A stretch of 64,000 nt of DNA from the NCBI RefSeq assembly GCF_002112505.1, contig NZ_NEHW01000003.1, positions 310,001 through 374,000 of the forward strand, in the 5' to 3' direction. Below are positions 7,781 to 17,427 of the stretch, piece by piece. The stretch's first letter is position 1. Every line of letters starts with the position of its first letter. The DNA comes from Pseudomonas sp. R28(2017). Lineage in GTDB: Bacteria > Pseudomonadota > Gammaproteobacteria > Pseudomonadales > Pseudomonadaceae. The notes under the pieces are model-generated. The model did not search any database and had not been told where the DNA came from. It was given only the letters and a program-made list of their open reading frames with translations. A program made the position numbers and the translations under genes.

Positions 7781-7820
7781 GGCAGATCCTTGATCCTAAT
7801 GTTTTTGAATGCAGTGCAAA

Positions 7821-8075
7821 TCAGGCCGCCAGCAGCGCGTCGAGCTTGCCGGCGCGCTCCAGGGCATAGAGGTCATCGCAACCACCGACGTGGGTGCTGC
7901 CGATCCAGATCTGCGGCACCGAGGTACGGCCGGCCTTCTGGCTCATTTCGGCGCGAACCTGCGGCTTGCCGTCGACCTTGATTTCCTCGAAGGCCACGCC
8001 CTTGCTCTCGAGCAGGTACTTGGCGCGCATGCAGTAGGGGCAGTAGTCGCTGGAGTAGACGATGACAGGCTTCAT
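7821..8075 (-). CDS. grxC: Glutaredoxin 3
   Basis: A small glutathione-dependent thiol-disulfide oxidoreductase of 84 residues, the normal glutaredoxin 3 length. The active site is CPYC (Cys12, Cys15), and TSVPQIWIG with GGCDDLYAL provides the glutathione-binding region. It begins one base after the stop of the upstream rhodanese-like gene, so the two are tightly coupled. Confidence 0.96.
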   Translation of the reverse strand: MKPVIVYSSDYCPYCMRAKYLLESKGVAFEEIKVDGKPQVRAEMSQKAGRTSVPQIWIGSTHVGGCDDLYALERAGKLDALLAA

Positions 8076-8076
8076 A

Positions 8077-8490
8077 TCACTTCACCAGGGGCAGGTTATC
8101 GGCTTTCCAGCTGGAAACGCCACCGCTCAGCTTGGCGGCAGTGTAACCAGCCTTGAGCAGCTCGCCGCAGACCGCGCCGGACTGCTGGCCCATCGCGTCG
8201 ACGACGATCAGGGTCTTCTCTTTGTGCTTTTCGAGCTCGGTCATGCGGTTGACCAGCTTGTCCTGCGGGATGTTCAGCGCACCGACGATGTGGCCGGCGG
8301 AATATTCCTTGGACGGGCGAATGTCGATGACCAGTGCCTTGTCGGCATTGACCAGCGCGGTCAGCTGGCCGTTGCTCAGGCTCTGGCCGCCACGGCGCAG
8401 TTCATTGACGAGCAGTGCGACCAGCAGAACCACGAAGATCGCCACCAGGATGTAGTGATCTGTCGCGAATTGAATCAGGTGAGCAACCAT
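8077..8490 (-). CDS. Membrane-anchored rhodanese-like protein (YibN type)
   Basis: A 137-residue protein with one N-terminal membrane span (about 11-29, ILVAIFVVLLVALLVNEL) and a cytoplasmic rhodanese fold (IDIRPSKEYSAGHIVGALNIP onward). The active-site loop reads VVDAMGQQSGAV, so the usual catalytic cysteine is absent and sulfurtransferase activity is doubtful; E. coli YibN occupies the same place beside grxC-secB. I chose the ATG at 8490 because the product then begins directly before the membrane span, while the in-frame start at 8532 adds 14 residues with no similarity I recognise. It is divergent from gpmI. Confidence 0.85.
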   Translation of the reverse strand: MVAHLIQFATDHYILVAIFVVLLVALLVNELRRGGQSLSNGQLTALVNADKALVIDIRPSKEYSAGHIVGALNIPQDKLVNRMTELEKHKEKTLIVVDAMGQQSGAVCGELLKAGYTAAKLSGGVSSWKADNLPLVK

Positions 8491-8696
8491 CAGCGGTGTT
8501 CCAGGCGATTGAAAATGCCGGCCAGTATACACAGCCCCCCAGTGCCACCAAAGCCCGATGGGCCGCTGGTAAAGGTACCTTCATGTTACCGGCGTGCCTG
8601 CGCCGGTCGGGCGACAGGACGATTGTTCGCCGCTGATGGCGCATTTGCCCTAAAATGCGTGTCTTTATCATCTTTGAACAACCGTGAGTTTGATTG

Positions 8697-10232
8697 ATGA
8701 CGAGTACGCCCAAACCCCTGGTCCTGATCATCCTGGATGGATTCGGCCACAGCGAAAGCCCCGAATACAATGCCATCTATGCCGCCAACACGCCGGTCTA
8801 TGACCGCCTGCGCGCCACCCAGCCGCATGGCCTGATTTCCGGCTCCGGGATGGATGTCGGCCTGCCGGACGGGCAGATGGGCAACTCCGAAGTCGGCCAC
8901 ATGAACCTCGGCGCCGGGCGCGTCGTCTATCAGGACTTCACCCGGGTGACCAAGGCCATCCGCGATGGCGAGTTCTTCGAGAACCCGGTGCTCACCGGCG
9001 CGGTGGACAAGGCTGCGGGTGCCGGCAAGGCGGTGCACATCCTCGGCCTGCTCTCCGACGGTGGCGTGCACAGCCACCAGGACCACCTGGTCGCCATGGC
9101 CGAACTGGCCGCGCAACGGGGTGCCGAGAAGATCTACCTGCACGCCTTCCTCGATGGCCGTGACACCCCGCCACGCAGTGCGCAATCGTCGATCGAACTG
9201 CTCGACGCGACCTTCGCCAGGCTCGGCAAGGGCCGTATCGCCAGCCTGATCGGCCGTTATTTCGCGATGGACCGTGACAACCGCTGGGACCGCGTCAGCG
9301 CCGCTTACAACCTGATCGTCGACAGCGTTGCCGACTATACGGCCGACACCGCGCTGGCAGGCCTGGAAGCAGCCTACGCCCGCGAGGAGAACGATGAATT
9401 CGTCAAGGCCACGCGCATTGGCGAAGCCGTCAAGGTCGAGGACGGCGATGCCGTGATCTTCATGAACTTCCGCGCCGACCGCGCCCGTGAACTGTCGCGT
9501 GCCTTCGTCGAGCCGGACTTCAACGAATTTCCGCGTGCACGCCTGCCGAAAATGGCGGCCTATATCGGCCTGACCCAGTATTCGGCAAAGATCGCCGCAC
9601 CGGCAGCCTACGCTCCGTCCAGCCTGGACAACGTGCTGGGCGAATACCTGGCGAAAAACGGCAAGACCCAGCTGCGCATCGCCGAAACCGAGAAGTACGC
9701 ACACGTCACGTTCTTCTTCTCCGGTGGCCGCGAAGAGCCGTTCGAAGGCGAAGAACGCATCCTCATCCCGTCGCCGAAGGTCGCCACCTACGACCTGCAG
9801 CCGGAGATGAACGCACCGGAAGTGACCGACCGCATTGTCGAAGCCATCGAGCAGCAGCGTTTTGACGTGATCGTGGTCAACTACGCCAACGGCGACATGG
9901 TCGGCCATACCGGCGTGTTCGAGGCTGCGGTAAAGGCGGTCGAGGCGCTGGATACCTGCGTCGGGCGCATCGTCGAGGCGCTGGAAAAGGTCAACGGCGA
10001 AGCACTGATCACCGCCGACCACGGCAACGTCGAGCAGATGGAAGACGCGTGCACCGGCCAGGCGCACACGGCGCACACCAGCGAGCCGGTGCCGTTCATC
10101 TATGTCGGCAAGCGCAAGGTGCAAGTCCGCGAAGGCGGCGTGCTGGCCGACGTGGCGCCGACCATGCTGAAGCTGCTTGGCCTGGAAAAGCCGGCAGAAA
10201 TGACCGGTACCTCCATCCTGGTCGACGCCTGA
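8697..10232 (+). CDS. gpmI: 2,3-bisphosphoglycerate-independent phosphoglycerate mutase
   Basis: Interconverts 3- and 2-phosphoglycerate in glycolysis and gluconeogenesis using two Mn ions. The 511 residues match the family, with Asp14 in ILDGFGH, the phosphoserine Ser64 in [12 protein letters not shown], and metal ligands in [12 protein letters not shown] and ITADHGN. I chose the ATG at 8697 rather than the TTG one codon upstream. It is transcribed alone, between a divergent rhodanese-like gene and a strong terminator. Confidence 0.97.
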   Translation: MTSTPKPLVLIILDGFGHSESPEYNAIYAANTPVYDRLRATQPHGLISGSGMDVGLPDGQMGNSEVGHMNLGAGRVVYQDFTRVTKAIRDGEFFENPVLTGAVDKAAGAGKAVHILGLLSDGGVHSHQDHLVAMAELAAQRGAEKIYLHAFLDGRDTPPRSAQSSIELLDATFARLGKGRIASLIGRYFAMDRDNRWDRVSAAYNLIVDSVADYTADTALAGLEAAYAREENDEFVKATRIGEAVKVEDGDAVIFMNFRADRARELSRAFVEPDFNEFPRARLPKMAAYIGLTQYSAKIAAPAAYAPSSLDNVLGEYLAKNGKTQLRIAETEKYAHVTFFFSGGREEPFEGEERILIPSPKVATYDLQPEMNAPEVTDRIVEAIEQQRFDVIVVNYANGDMVGHTGVFEAAVKAVEALDTCVGRIVEALEKVNGEALITADHGNVEQMEDACTGQAHTAHTSEPVPFIYVGKRKVQVREGGVLADVAPTMLKLLGLEKPAEMTGTSILVDA

Positions 10233-10283
10233 TTCTGTACAAAGGGGCTGCAAAGCAGCCCTCTTCGTAGATGAATTCCAGAC

Positions 10284-10320
10284 AAACGCCCCACTGCCCC
10301 GGCAGCGAGGCGTTTTTTTT
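10284..10320 (+). terminator. Intrinsic terminator of gpmI
   Basis: A long stem with outer arms AAACGCC/GGCGTTT and inner arms CTGCC/GGCAG, followed by eight T. A smaller GGGGCTGCAAAGCAGCCC hairpin lies upstream at 10243-10260. Confidence 0.88.
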
Positions 10321-10374
10321 GCCTGCCTGCACGGGCATACTAGGCCAGTCTCCATCCTTGGTACGCCAAACCCC

Positions 10375-11676
10375 ATGCTACGCGCCCTGATCCCTTTAGC
10401 CCTGTCCTGCCTGCTCAGCCCGGCCTTTGCCGATGAGCGCGCACAGACCCAGCAGCAACTGGACGCCACCCGCCAGGACATTGCCGAGCTCAAGAAGACG
10501 CTGGGCAAGCTCCAGGAAGAAAAGGCCGGTGTGCAAAAAGACCTCAAGGCCACCGAAACCGACATCGGTAACCTGGAGAAGCAGGTGGAGGCCCTGCAAC
10601 AAGAACTAAAAAAGACCGAGGGCGAGCTGGAGCGCCTTGATACCGAGAAAAAAAAACTCCAGAGCGCCCGCGTTGAACAACAACGGCTGATTGCCATCCA
10701 GGCCCGTTCGGCCTACCAGAACAATGGTCGCGAGGAATACCTCAAGCTGCTGCTGAACCAGCAGAACCCCGAGAAATTCGCCCGCACCCTGTCCTATTAC
10801 GACTACCTGAGCAAAGCGCGCCTGGAACAGCTCAAGGCGTTCAACGAGACCCTGCGCCAGCTGGCCAGCGTCGAGCAGGACATTTCGCGCCAGCAGGAAC
10901 AGCTGCTGGCCCAGCGCGCCGACCTCGACACGCGCCGCCAGGCGCTGGACACCGAGCGCAGCAAGCGCCAGCAGGTCCTGGCCAAGCTCAACAGCGACGT
11001 GAAAGACGGCGACCAGAAGCTGCAGGCGCGCCAACAGGACCAGGCCGACCTGGCCAAGGTGCTCAAGACCATCGAGGAAACCCTGGCTCGCCAGGCCCGC
11101 GAAGCCGAAGAAGCGCGCAAGAAAGCCCTGCTTGCCCAGCAGGAAGCCGAGAAACGCCGCCAGCAGGAGGCCCTGGCCGCCCGAGCGGACAAAGAACAAG
11201 AGGACGCCGAGCCGCCGAAAAAGGCCCGCACCACCCTCGGCCCGCTGGTGTCCAGCGACGGTGCCAGCTACGGCGGTGCATTTTCTGCCGCACGGGGAAA
11301 ACTTCCCTGGCCGGTCAATGGTCGATTGCTGGCACGCTTCGGTGATGCCCGCGGCAATGATGTCCGGGCCAAGTGGGACGGCGTGATGATCAGCGCCAGC
11401 CCCGGCACCCAGGTACACGCGGTGCATGGCGGGCGCGTGGTGTTTGCCGACTGGTTGCGTGGCGCTGGACTTCTGGTCATTCTCGACCATGGTAATGGTT
11501 ACCTGAGCCTGTACGGCCACAACCAGAGCCTGCTCAAGAGCGCCGGCGACATCGTCAAGGCCGGCGAAGCCATCTCCACCGTTGGCGACAGCGGTGGCCA
11601 GGACAGCGCAGGCTTGTACTTCGCCATCCGCCAGCAGGGCCGGCCAACCGACCCTTCGCAGTGGTGCCGCGGCTGA
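10375..11676 (+). CDS. envC: EnvC-like murein hydrolase activator
   Basis: An exported division factor expected to activate amidases at the septum. The 433 residues have a signal peptide (about 1-20, ending AFA), a long coiled coil (about 25-285, dense in Gln, Glu and Lys) and a C-terminal M23/LytM domain. The LytM zinc site looks degenerate: the usual HxGxD is KWDGV and the final HxH is LYFAIR, although LYGHN is kept. That is the pattern of EnvC, which regulates rather than cuts. It is followed by ctpA and yibQ, probably as one transcript. Confidence 0.88.
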   Translation: MLRALIPLALSCLLSPAFADERAQTQQQLDATRQDIAELKKTLGKLQEEKAGVQKDLKATETDIGNLEKQVEALQQELKKTEGELERLDTEKKKLQSARVEQQRLIAIQARSAYQNNGREEYLKLLLNQQNPEKFARTLSYYDYLSKARLEQLKAFNETLRQLASVEQDISRQQEQLLAQRADLDTRRQALDTERSKRQQVLAKLNSDVKDGDQKLQARQQDQADLAKVLKTIEETLARQAREAEEARKKALLAQQEAEKRRQQEALAARADKEQEDAEPPKKARTTLGPLVSSDGASYGGAFSAARGKLPWPVNGRLLARFGDARGNDVRAKWDGVMISASPGTQVHAVHGGRVVFADWLRGAGLLVILDHGNGYLSLYGHNQSLLKSAGDIVKAGEAISTVGDSGGQDSAGLYFAIRQQGRPTDPSQWCRG

Positions 11677-11755
11677 CACATTACATACGGTGTAGCACCA
11701 TGCGCTGCGCCGATGCTCCGCAGGGAGCGTTTACAGGATCAGGAGTTCGTTCGAC

Positions 11756-13090
11756 ATGCTGCACTCGCCTCGCCTCACCCAGCTGGCCCTGACCATCGCC
11801 CTGGCGATCGGTGCGCCCCTGGCCAGTGCCGCTGAGCCGGCGAAAGCCTCGCCAGCCAAGCCTGCCGCCGTGCCGGCCACCGAGGTGACCGCCAAGGCGC
11901 CCCTGCCGCTGGAAGAGTTGCGCACCTTTGCCGAGGTCATGGACCGCATCAAGGCCGCCTATGTCGAACCTGTGGACGACAAGACCCTGCTGGAAAATGC
12001 CATCAAGGGCATGCTCAGCAATCTTGACCCGCACTCGGCCTACCTCGGCCCCGAGGACTTCCAGGAGCTGCAGGAAAGCACCAGCGGCGAATTCGGCGGC
12101 CTCGGCATCGAAGTGGGCCAGGAGGACGGCAATATCAAGGTAGTATCACCGATCGACGACACCCCGGCCTCGCGCGCTGGCGTGCAGGCCGGTGACCTGA
12201 TCGTCAAGATCAATGGCGCGCCAACCCGCGGCCAGACCATGACCGAAGCGGTCGACAAGATGCGCGGCAAGGTGGGCGAGAAAATCACCCTGACCCTGGT
12301 GCGCGACGGCGGCACCCCGTTCGACGTGACCCTCGCCCGTGCGGTGATCCAGGTCAAGAGCGTGAAGAGCCAGCTGCTGGAGAGCGGCTATGGCTACATT
12401 CGCATCACCCAGTTCCAGGTCAAGACCGGTGACGAAGTCGGCAAGGCCCTGGCCAAGCTGCGCAAGGACAACGGCAAGAAACTGCGCGGGGTGATCCTCG
12501 ACCTGCGCAACAACCCCGGCGGCGTACTGCAGTCGGCAGTGGAAGTGGCCGACCACTTCCTGACCAAGGGCCTGATCGTCTACACCAAGGGCCGCATTGC
12601 CAACTCCGAGCTGCGTTTCTCCGCCGACCCGGCCGACGCCAGCGAAGGCGTGCCACTGGTGGTGCTGATCAACGGCGGCAGCGCCTCGGCCTCGGAAATC
12701 GTCGCCGGCGCCCTGCAGGACCAGAAACGTGCCGTGCTGATGGGCACCGACAGCTTCGGCAAGGGCTCGGTACAGACCGTGCTGCCACTGGCCAACGACC
12801 GTGCGCTGAAACTCACCACCGCGCTGTACTACACCCCCAATGGCCGTTCGATCCAGGCCCAGGGCATCGTCCCCGACATCGAAGTGCGCCCGGCCGTGCT
12901 CACCGCCGATGCCAGCGACAACGACACCTTCAAGGAAGCCGACCTGCAGGGCCACCTGGGCAACGGCAACGGCGGTGCCGACCGCCCGACCGGCAGCAGC
13001 AAGCGCCAGGAGCGCCCGCAGGACAGTGACTACCAGCTGAGCCAGGCGCTGAGCCTGCTCAAGGGCCTGAACATCACCAAGGGCGACTGA
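11756..13090 (+). CDS. ctpA: Carboxyl-terminal processing protease, S41 family
   Basis: A periplasmic serine protease that trims C-termini and controls cell-wall hydrolases in pseudomonads. The 444 residues show a signal peptide (cleavage near ASA-AEP, about 24), a PDZ domain (about 105-190, GGLGIEVGQEDG onward) and a catalytic domain with the Ser motif GGSASASEIVAGAL and the Lys motif DSFGKGSVQT. The tail after about residue 395 is low complexity (NGNGGADRPTGSS). It lies 79 bases after envC and 8 bases before yibQ. Confidence 0.95.
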   Translation: MLHSPRLTQLALTIALAIGAPLASAAEPAKASPAKPAAVPATEVTAKAPLPLEELRTFAEVMDRIKAAYVEPVDDKTLLENAIKGMLSNLDPHSAYLGPEDFQELQESTSGEFGGLGIEVGQEDGNIKVVSPIDDTPASRAGVQAGDLIVKINGAPTRGQTMTEAVDKMRGKVGEKITLTLVRDGGTPFDVTLARAVIQVKSVKSQLLESGYGYIRITQFQVKTGDEVGKALAKLRKDNGKKLRGVILDLRNNPGGVLQSAVEVADHFLTKGLIVYTKGRIANSELRFSADPADASEGVPLVVLINGGSASASEIVAGALQDQKRAVLMGTDSFGKGSVQTVLPLANDRALKLTTALYYTPNGRSIQAQGIVPDIEVRPAVLTADASDNDTFKEADLQGHLGNGNGGADRPTGSSKRQERPQDSDYQLSQALSLLKGLNITKGD

Positions 13091-13098
13091 TCCACCCC

Positions 13099-13866
13099 AT
13101 GCGTTATCTGCTGTGTCTGCTGTTCTGCCTGATGGCCGGGGTCGCGCAAGCGGCGCCGGCCGGCAAGGCCTACCTGAGCATCATCATCGACGACCTGGGC
13201 CAGAGCACCGAGCGCGACAGCCGCACCCTCGCCCTGCCTGGGTCGGTCACCCTGGCGATCATGCCCGACACCCCACACGCCACCGACTTCGCCCGCCAGG
13301 CCCACAAGGCTGGCAAGACGGTGATCCTGCACATGCCCATGGACCCGGCCACAGGCCCCTACGCCTGGCACCCCGGCATCCCCATCGAAGAGCTGGCGCG
13401 ACGCCTGGACGCCGCCCTGGCCAAGGTGCCGTACGCCGCCGGCATCAACAACCACATGGGCAGCCGCATGACCGCCCAGCGCGAGCCGATGGCCTGGTTG
13501 ATGGGCGAGCTGCAGCGGCGCCACCTGTTCTTCGTCGACAGCCGTACCAGTGCCGCCACGGTCGCGGCGGCCGAAGCACAGGCTCAAGGACTGGCGCATG
13601 TCTCACGGGATGTGTTCCTCGATGACGTACGCACCACCGAGGCGATTAGCGGGCAGCTTCAACAAGGTATTGCCCTGGCGCGCAAGCAAGGCTCGGCAGT
13701 GCTGATCGGCCACCCTTACCCGCAGACCCTCGAGGTGCTGGCGCGTGAACTGCCGCGGCTCAAGGAGCAGGGTGTCACGCTGATCAAGCTGCAGCAGATG
13801 ATCGCCGAGCGCGGCAACCAGGCCATGCCCGCCCATGGCAAGCAAGGCCGCTACAGCAACCGCTGA
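13099..13866 (+). CDS. yibQ: Divergent polysaccharide deacetylase family protein (YibQ)
   Basis: A 255-residue exported protein with a signal peptide (cleavage near AQA-AP, about 18) and a NodB-like barrel: SIIIDDLGQST, HMPMDP, GINNHMGSRMT and FVDSRTSA correspond to the metal and active-site loops of this divergent family. The exact substrate is unknown; envC-ctpA-yibQ is a conserved trio, pointing to cell-wall or surface polysaccharide work. It begins 8 bases after ctpA. Confidence 0.88.
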   Translation: MRYLLCLLFCLMAGVAQAAPAGKAYLSIIIDDLGQSTERDSRTLALPGSVTLAIMPDTPHATDFARQAHKAGKTVILHMPMDPATGPYAWHPGIPIEELARRLDAALAKVPYAAGINNHMGSRMTAQREPMAWLMGELQRRHLFFVDSRTSAATVAAAEAQAQGLAHVSRDVFLDDVRTTEAISGQLQQGIALARKQGSAVLIGHPYPQTLEVLARELPRLKEQGVTLIKLQQMIAERGNQAMPAHGKQGRYSNR

Positions 13867-13944
13867 GCGAGCGCTTCACCTATGTACCGCCAAACACCCC
13901 GGTAGCGCCCTCACCCTTCGTCCTCCACCCCAAGGAGGTACGAC

Positions 13945-15345
13945 ATGCAAAAGCCACTTTTACTGACCACGCTGGGCCTGACGCTGCTCAGCCAGTGGGC
14001 TGGGGCCAGCAGCAGCCCGAGCCCTCTGGCGGCGGCTGAAACCTTGTACAACAGTAGCGGCCAAAGCCAGCACTGGACTGGTGTAGGCAGGCTGGTTGCA
14101 CTCAACCGGCACTGCATCGGCACACTGCTGGACACCCGCCCCGCCGATGAACCCCCGGCTGGGCCAGCCTATATCCTGACAGCTGGCCACTGCGCTGGCG
14201 GCATCAATGGCAAAGTCATCGTCGACCAGCCGATTACCGGCAGCATCGCCTTCAATTACTTCGCCGACACACAAGACCGCCGCCGCACAGTGCCGCTGAA
14301 GCGTACGGTATGGAACAGCTTGCAAGGTGCCGACCTGGCTTTGCTGGAGCTGGATGCCACGCTGGAAGAACTGACAGGGCAAGGCATCACACCGCTCAAG
14401 CTCGGTACTTCCCCCGCATCGGGAAGCGCGGTGCAGGTAGTCGGCGAACCCAGCTCGATAGGCAAAGGCTTGCGCCTGTCCACCTGCACGGAGCGCTTCC
14501 AGAGCACGTCCAGCGTCGGCAACTGGGTGTGGCGCAATGCCAGGCGCAATGACTGCCAGGGCCTTGATGAGGGTGCATCCGGCAGCCCGGTGGTGGCTGC
14601 CGACAGCCAGCACCTGGTCAGCATTGCCAACAGCCTGCACGGCAGCGAGGTCGGTGCGATACCGGTGCATCGTGTTCAGGGCTGCTTCAGTGCAGGCCGG
14701 GTGGACCTCGAACTGCCCACCTGCCAGTTGCTGCCAGGTTTTCAGCTGGAACCACAGGGCCCCGGCCTGAAAACGCTCACCAAGGCCAGAACCCTGGCCG
14801 ATGGTTCGATCGAACAGGCCCGCTGGGGCTTCCAGTTCCTGATCGACACGCCGCGCTACCGCTACAAAACAACCACCGACGCACTCGCCTGCGAAGACCC
14901 GACCGGCTACAGCGGCACCATCCCCGCGAGCGAAGCCATCATCAACGACCCGATCGGGCCGGAGCCAGGCACTCATTACCTGTGCCTGGTCGGCGTGCAG
15001 TCGCCAGACCAGTTGCCTTCTCGGGCGCTCATGGCCAACAGCCTGAGCATTGCCGTCGAACTGCTGCCTCCAGGCAGGCCACAGGCGCAGGTGAACACTG
15101 AACGGCTGGCTGATGGCAGCCTCCGGGTCAGCTGGCTGAAAGCCCCCGACATCGCATTTTACCGAGTGAAACGCGGCGCACCGGCAACGACCGACTGCAA
15201 CGATGGTGCAGGTTACCGCCTGCTGCCCGGGTACAGCCGCGACATACCGGCAGCCGCACTGCCATTGAAGTTGTGCAGCGTTGCCATCGACCTGATCAAG
15301 CAAAGCTCCGAGTTTCGCACCGACCTGTTACAGGCCGCGCCTTGA
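13945..15345 (+). CDS. Secreted trypsin-like serine protease
   Basis: A 466-residue exported protein. After a signal peptide (cleavage near GAS, about 21) comes a chymotrypsin-fold domain with a complete triad: His82 in LTAGHCAGG, Asp130 in GADLALLEL and Ser212 in DEGASGSPVV. The rest (about 255-460) lacks a protease motif; residues 370-460 resemble a fibronectin-type beta sandwich (VNTERLADGSLRVSWLKAP). Several cysteines suggest disulfides and an extracytoplasmic site. A strong AAGGAGGT ribosome site precedes the ATG. It stands between yibQ and a terminator shared with betT. The substrate is unknown. Confidence 0.8.
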   Translation: MQKPLLLTTLGLTLLSQWAGASSSPSPLAAAETLYNSSGQSQHWTGVGRLVALNRHCIGTLLDTRPADEPPAGPAYILTAGHCAGGINGKVIVDQPITGSIAFNYFADTQDRRRTVPLKRTVWNSLQGADLALLELDATLEELTGQGITPLKLGTSPASGSAVQVVGEPSSIGKGLRLSTCTERFQSTSSVGNWVWRNARRNDCQGLDEGASGSPVVAADSQHLVSIANSLHGSEVGAIPVHRVQGCFSAGRVDLELPTCQLLPGFQLEPQGPGLKTLTKARTLADGSIEQARWGFQFLIDTPRYRYKTTTDALACEDPTGYSGTIPASEAIINDPIGPEPGTHYLCLVGVQSPDQLPSRALMANSLSIAVELLPPGRPQAQVNTERLADGSLRVSWLKAPDIAFYRVKRGAPATTDCNDGAGYRLLPGYSRDIPAAALPLKLCSVAIDLIKQSSEFRTDLLQAAP

Positions 15346-15373
15346 CCCGGGCTCTATCAGCCAGGCAAAGAAA

Positions 15374-15403
15374 AAGGGCCCTGTTCTGGCGAACAGGGCC
15401 CTT
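15374..15403. terminator. Bidirectional terminator, protease gene and betT
   Basis: The perfect stem GGGCCCTGTTC/GAACAGGGCCC has a four-base loop. The minus strand carries the better T tract (TTTTTCTTTG), so it mainly ends betT. Confidence 0.88.
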
Positions 15404-15423
15404 CATCATGCCGTCAGCTTCGG

Positions 15424-17427
15424 TCAGCTATACACACGCCCCAGCAACTGGCGGTGGCTTTCGAACTGATCCAGCACATCACGCACGATCTGCTCGGGTG
15501 CAAAGCCCATCAGGTCGTACTCCTGGCTGCCATCGTGCAGGTACACCTCGGCACGGTAGAAGCGCTGGCGAACTTCCGGCTCGCCCTGCACCGGTGCCTC
15601 GCTCGGCGCGGCCATGTAGCCGTCCAGGCTCACTTCGTAAACGAACGGGTTGCCCTCATCCATCATCACCCGCAGGCCCATCATGTTGCGCGACTGGCCA
15701 ACACGGGTTTCCACCTCGAAGCCCAGGGTCTGCAACTGCGCGGCAGCTTCTTTGAGCGCAGGGCTGACTTGCTTGTCCATGAAGCGCTGCACCACCGCCT
15801 GGGTCGGCTGCAGGTCCAGCTGGCTCAGGCGCTCGGTGAAGCCGCGACGGCCACGGGCGGCCAGCTCGGCGCGCTCCTGTTCGACCGCCACGTCCTGCTT
15901 CATGGCCTTGTACAGGCCGAACATGAACAGCACCAGCACCACCGAGAACGGCAGGCCTGCCAGCACCACCATGGTCTGCATGGCTTCGAAGTTACCGGCG
16001 AACAGCAGGCCGATGGTGACCAGGGTGATGATCACCGACCAGAACACCACCATCCAGTGCGGGGCGTCTTCATCGACCTTGCCGCCTTTGCACGACAGGT
16101 TGGCCATCATCACTGCGCCAGAGTCGGCCGGGGTGAGGAACAGCACGAAGCCGACGAACACCGCCACACCGATCACGATCTTGGCCGCCGGGAAGTATTC
16201 CAGCAGCTGGTAGATCGACATCGACGGCTGTTCTAGCGCGGTCTTGCCCAGCTCCACCGCGCCCTGGTTGATCACCAGGTCCAGCGCGGTGTTGCCGAAG
16301 ATCGACAGCCAGGCCAGGGTGAAGCCCAGCGGGATCAGCAGCACGCCGCTGACCAGCTGGCGCACGGTACGGCCCTTGGAGATACGGGCAATGAACATGC
16401 CGACGAATGGGCCCCAGGAGATCCACCAGGCCCAGTAGAACACGGTCCACAGGCCCAGCCAGCGCTCGGACTTGCCGGCTTCGCCTTCATACACGTAGAG
16501 GTCGAAGGTTTTCAGCACGATGCCGTTGAGGTAGTCACCGACGTTCTGCACGAAGCCGTTGAACAGGTGCAGGGTATTGCCGGCCAGCAGGACGAAGATC
16601 AGCAGGCCGCTGAACAGCAGGATGTTCAGGTTGGACAGGCGGCGGATGCCGTTTTCCACACCCGACACCGCCGCCACGGTGGCAACGCCTGCCATGACCA
16701 GGATCACCACCAGCAGGTTGGTCTTGCTGTGGTCCATGCCGAACAGGTATTCCAGGCCCGAGGCCACCTGCATCGAGCCGATGCCGAGGTTGGTGACAAG
16801 GCCCAGCAGGGTGACGAACATGCCGAAGATGTCCACGGCATTGCCCGCAGCGCCCTTGACCCAGCGCTCACCGACCAGCGGGTACAGTGCCGAGCGCAGG
16901 GCCAGCGGCTGGTTGTGGCGGTAGGCGAAATAACCCACGGCCAGGCCGACCAGGGCGTAGATCGCCCAGCCATGCAGGCCCCAGTGCAGGAAGGTCAGCT
17001 GCAGGCCCTGGCGCGCGGCCTCGAGGCTGGCCGGGGTGCCTTCCGGTGGGTTGAAGTAGTGGTCCAGCGGTTCGGAGGCGCCGAAGTACAGCAGCGAGAT
17101 ACCGATACCGGAGGAGAACAGCATGCCGGCCCAGGCGCCGTAGCTGAAGTCGGGCTGGTCGTCCTTGCCGCCAAGCTTGAGCTTGCCGTAGTCGGAAAAG
17201 GCCAGGTAGACGACGAACAGCAGGTAACCGCAGATCACCAGCATGTAGTACCAGCCGAAGGTACGCGTCAGCCATTTCTGGGCCACGCCCAGCACCTGGC
17301 CGGCGGTTTCGGGTACAGCGATCAGCAAGGCAGTCAGAACGAGGATCATCAGCGCGGAGGTGAAGAACACCACGCGGTTGACCCGTACCCTCTCGGCGGG
17401 GGGCTTGGTAAGTGAGGCAGAACTCAT
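15424..17427 (-). CDS. betT: Choline transporter, BCCT family
   Basis: An inner-membrane choline importer driven by an ion gradient. The 667 residues contain twelve expected membrane spans (about 20-520), including the BCCT signature region FYWAWWISWGPFVGMFIARIS, and a long cytoplasmic C-terminal domain (about 520-667) of the kind that senses osmolarity in BetT proteins. It is divergent from betIBA across a 477-base gap. It feeds choline to BetA and BetB. Confidence 0.95.
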   Translation of the reverse strand: MSSASLTKPPAERVRVNRVVFFTSALMILVLTALLIAVPETAGQVLGVAQKWLTRTFGWYYMLVICGYLLFVVYLAFSDYGKLKLGGKDDQPDFSYGAWAGMLFSSGIGISLLYFGASEPLDHYFNPPEGTPASLEAARQGLQLTFLHWGLHGWAIYALVGLAVGYFAYRHNQPLALRSALYPLVGERWVKGAAGNAVDIFGMFVTLLGLVTNLGIGSMQVASGLEYLFGMDHSKTNLLVVILVMAGVATVAAVSGVENGIRRLSNLNILLFSGLLIFVLLAGNTLHLFNGFVQNVGDYLNGIVLKTFDLYVYEGEAGKSERWLGLWTVFYWAWWISWGPFVGMFIARISKGRTVRQLVSGVLLIPLGFTLAWLSIFGNTALDLVINQGAVELGKTALEQPSMSIYQLLEYFPAAKIVIGVAVFVGFVLFLTPADSGAVMMANLSCKGGKVDEDAPHWMVVFWSVIITLVTIGLLFAGNFEAMQTMVVLAGLPFSVVLVLFMFGLYKAMKQDVAVEQERAELAARGRRGFTERLSQLDLQPTQAVVQRFMDKQVSPALKEAAAQLQTLGFEVETRVGQSRNMMGLRVMMDEGNPFVYEVSLDGYMAAPSEAPVQGEPEVRQRFYRAEVYLHDGSQEYDLMGFAPEQIVRDVLDQFESHRQLLGRVYS

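Noticed and set aside
7193..7981. A 262-codon plus-strand frame across secB
   Set aside because: It starts in a REP unit, passes through the terminator and continues antisense to secB and grxC.
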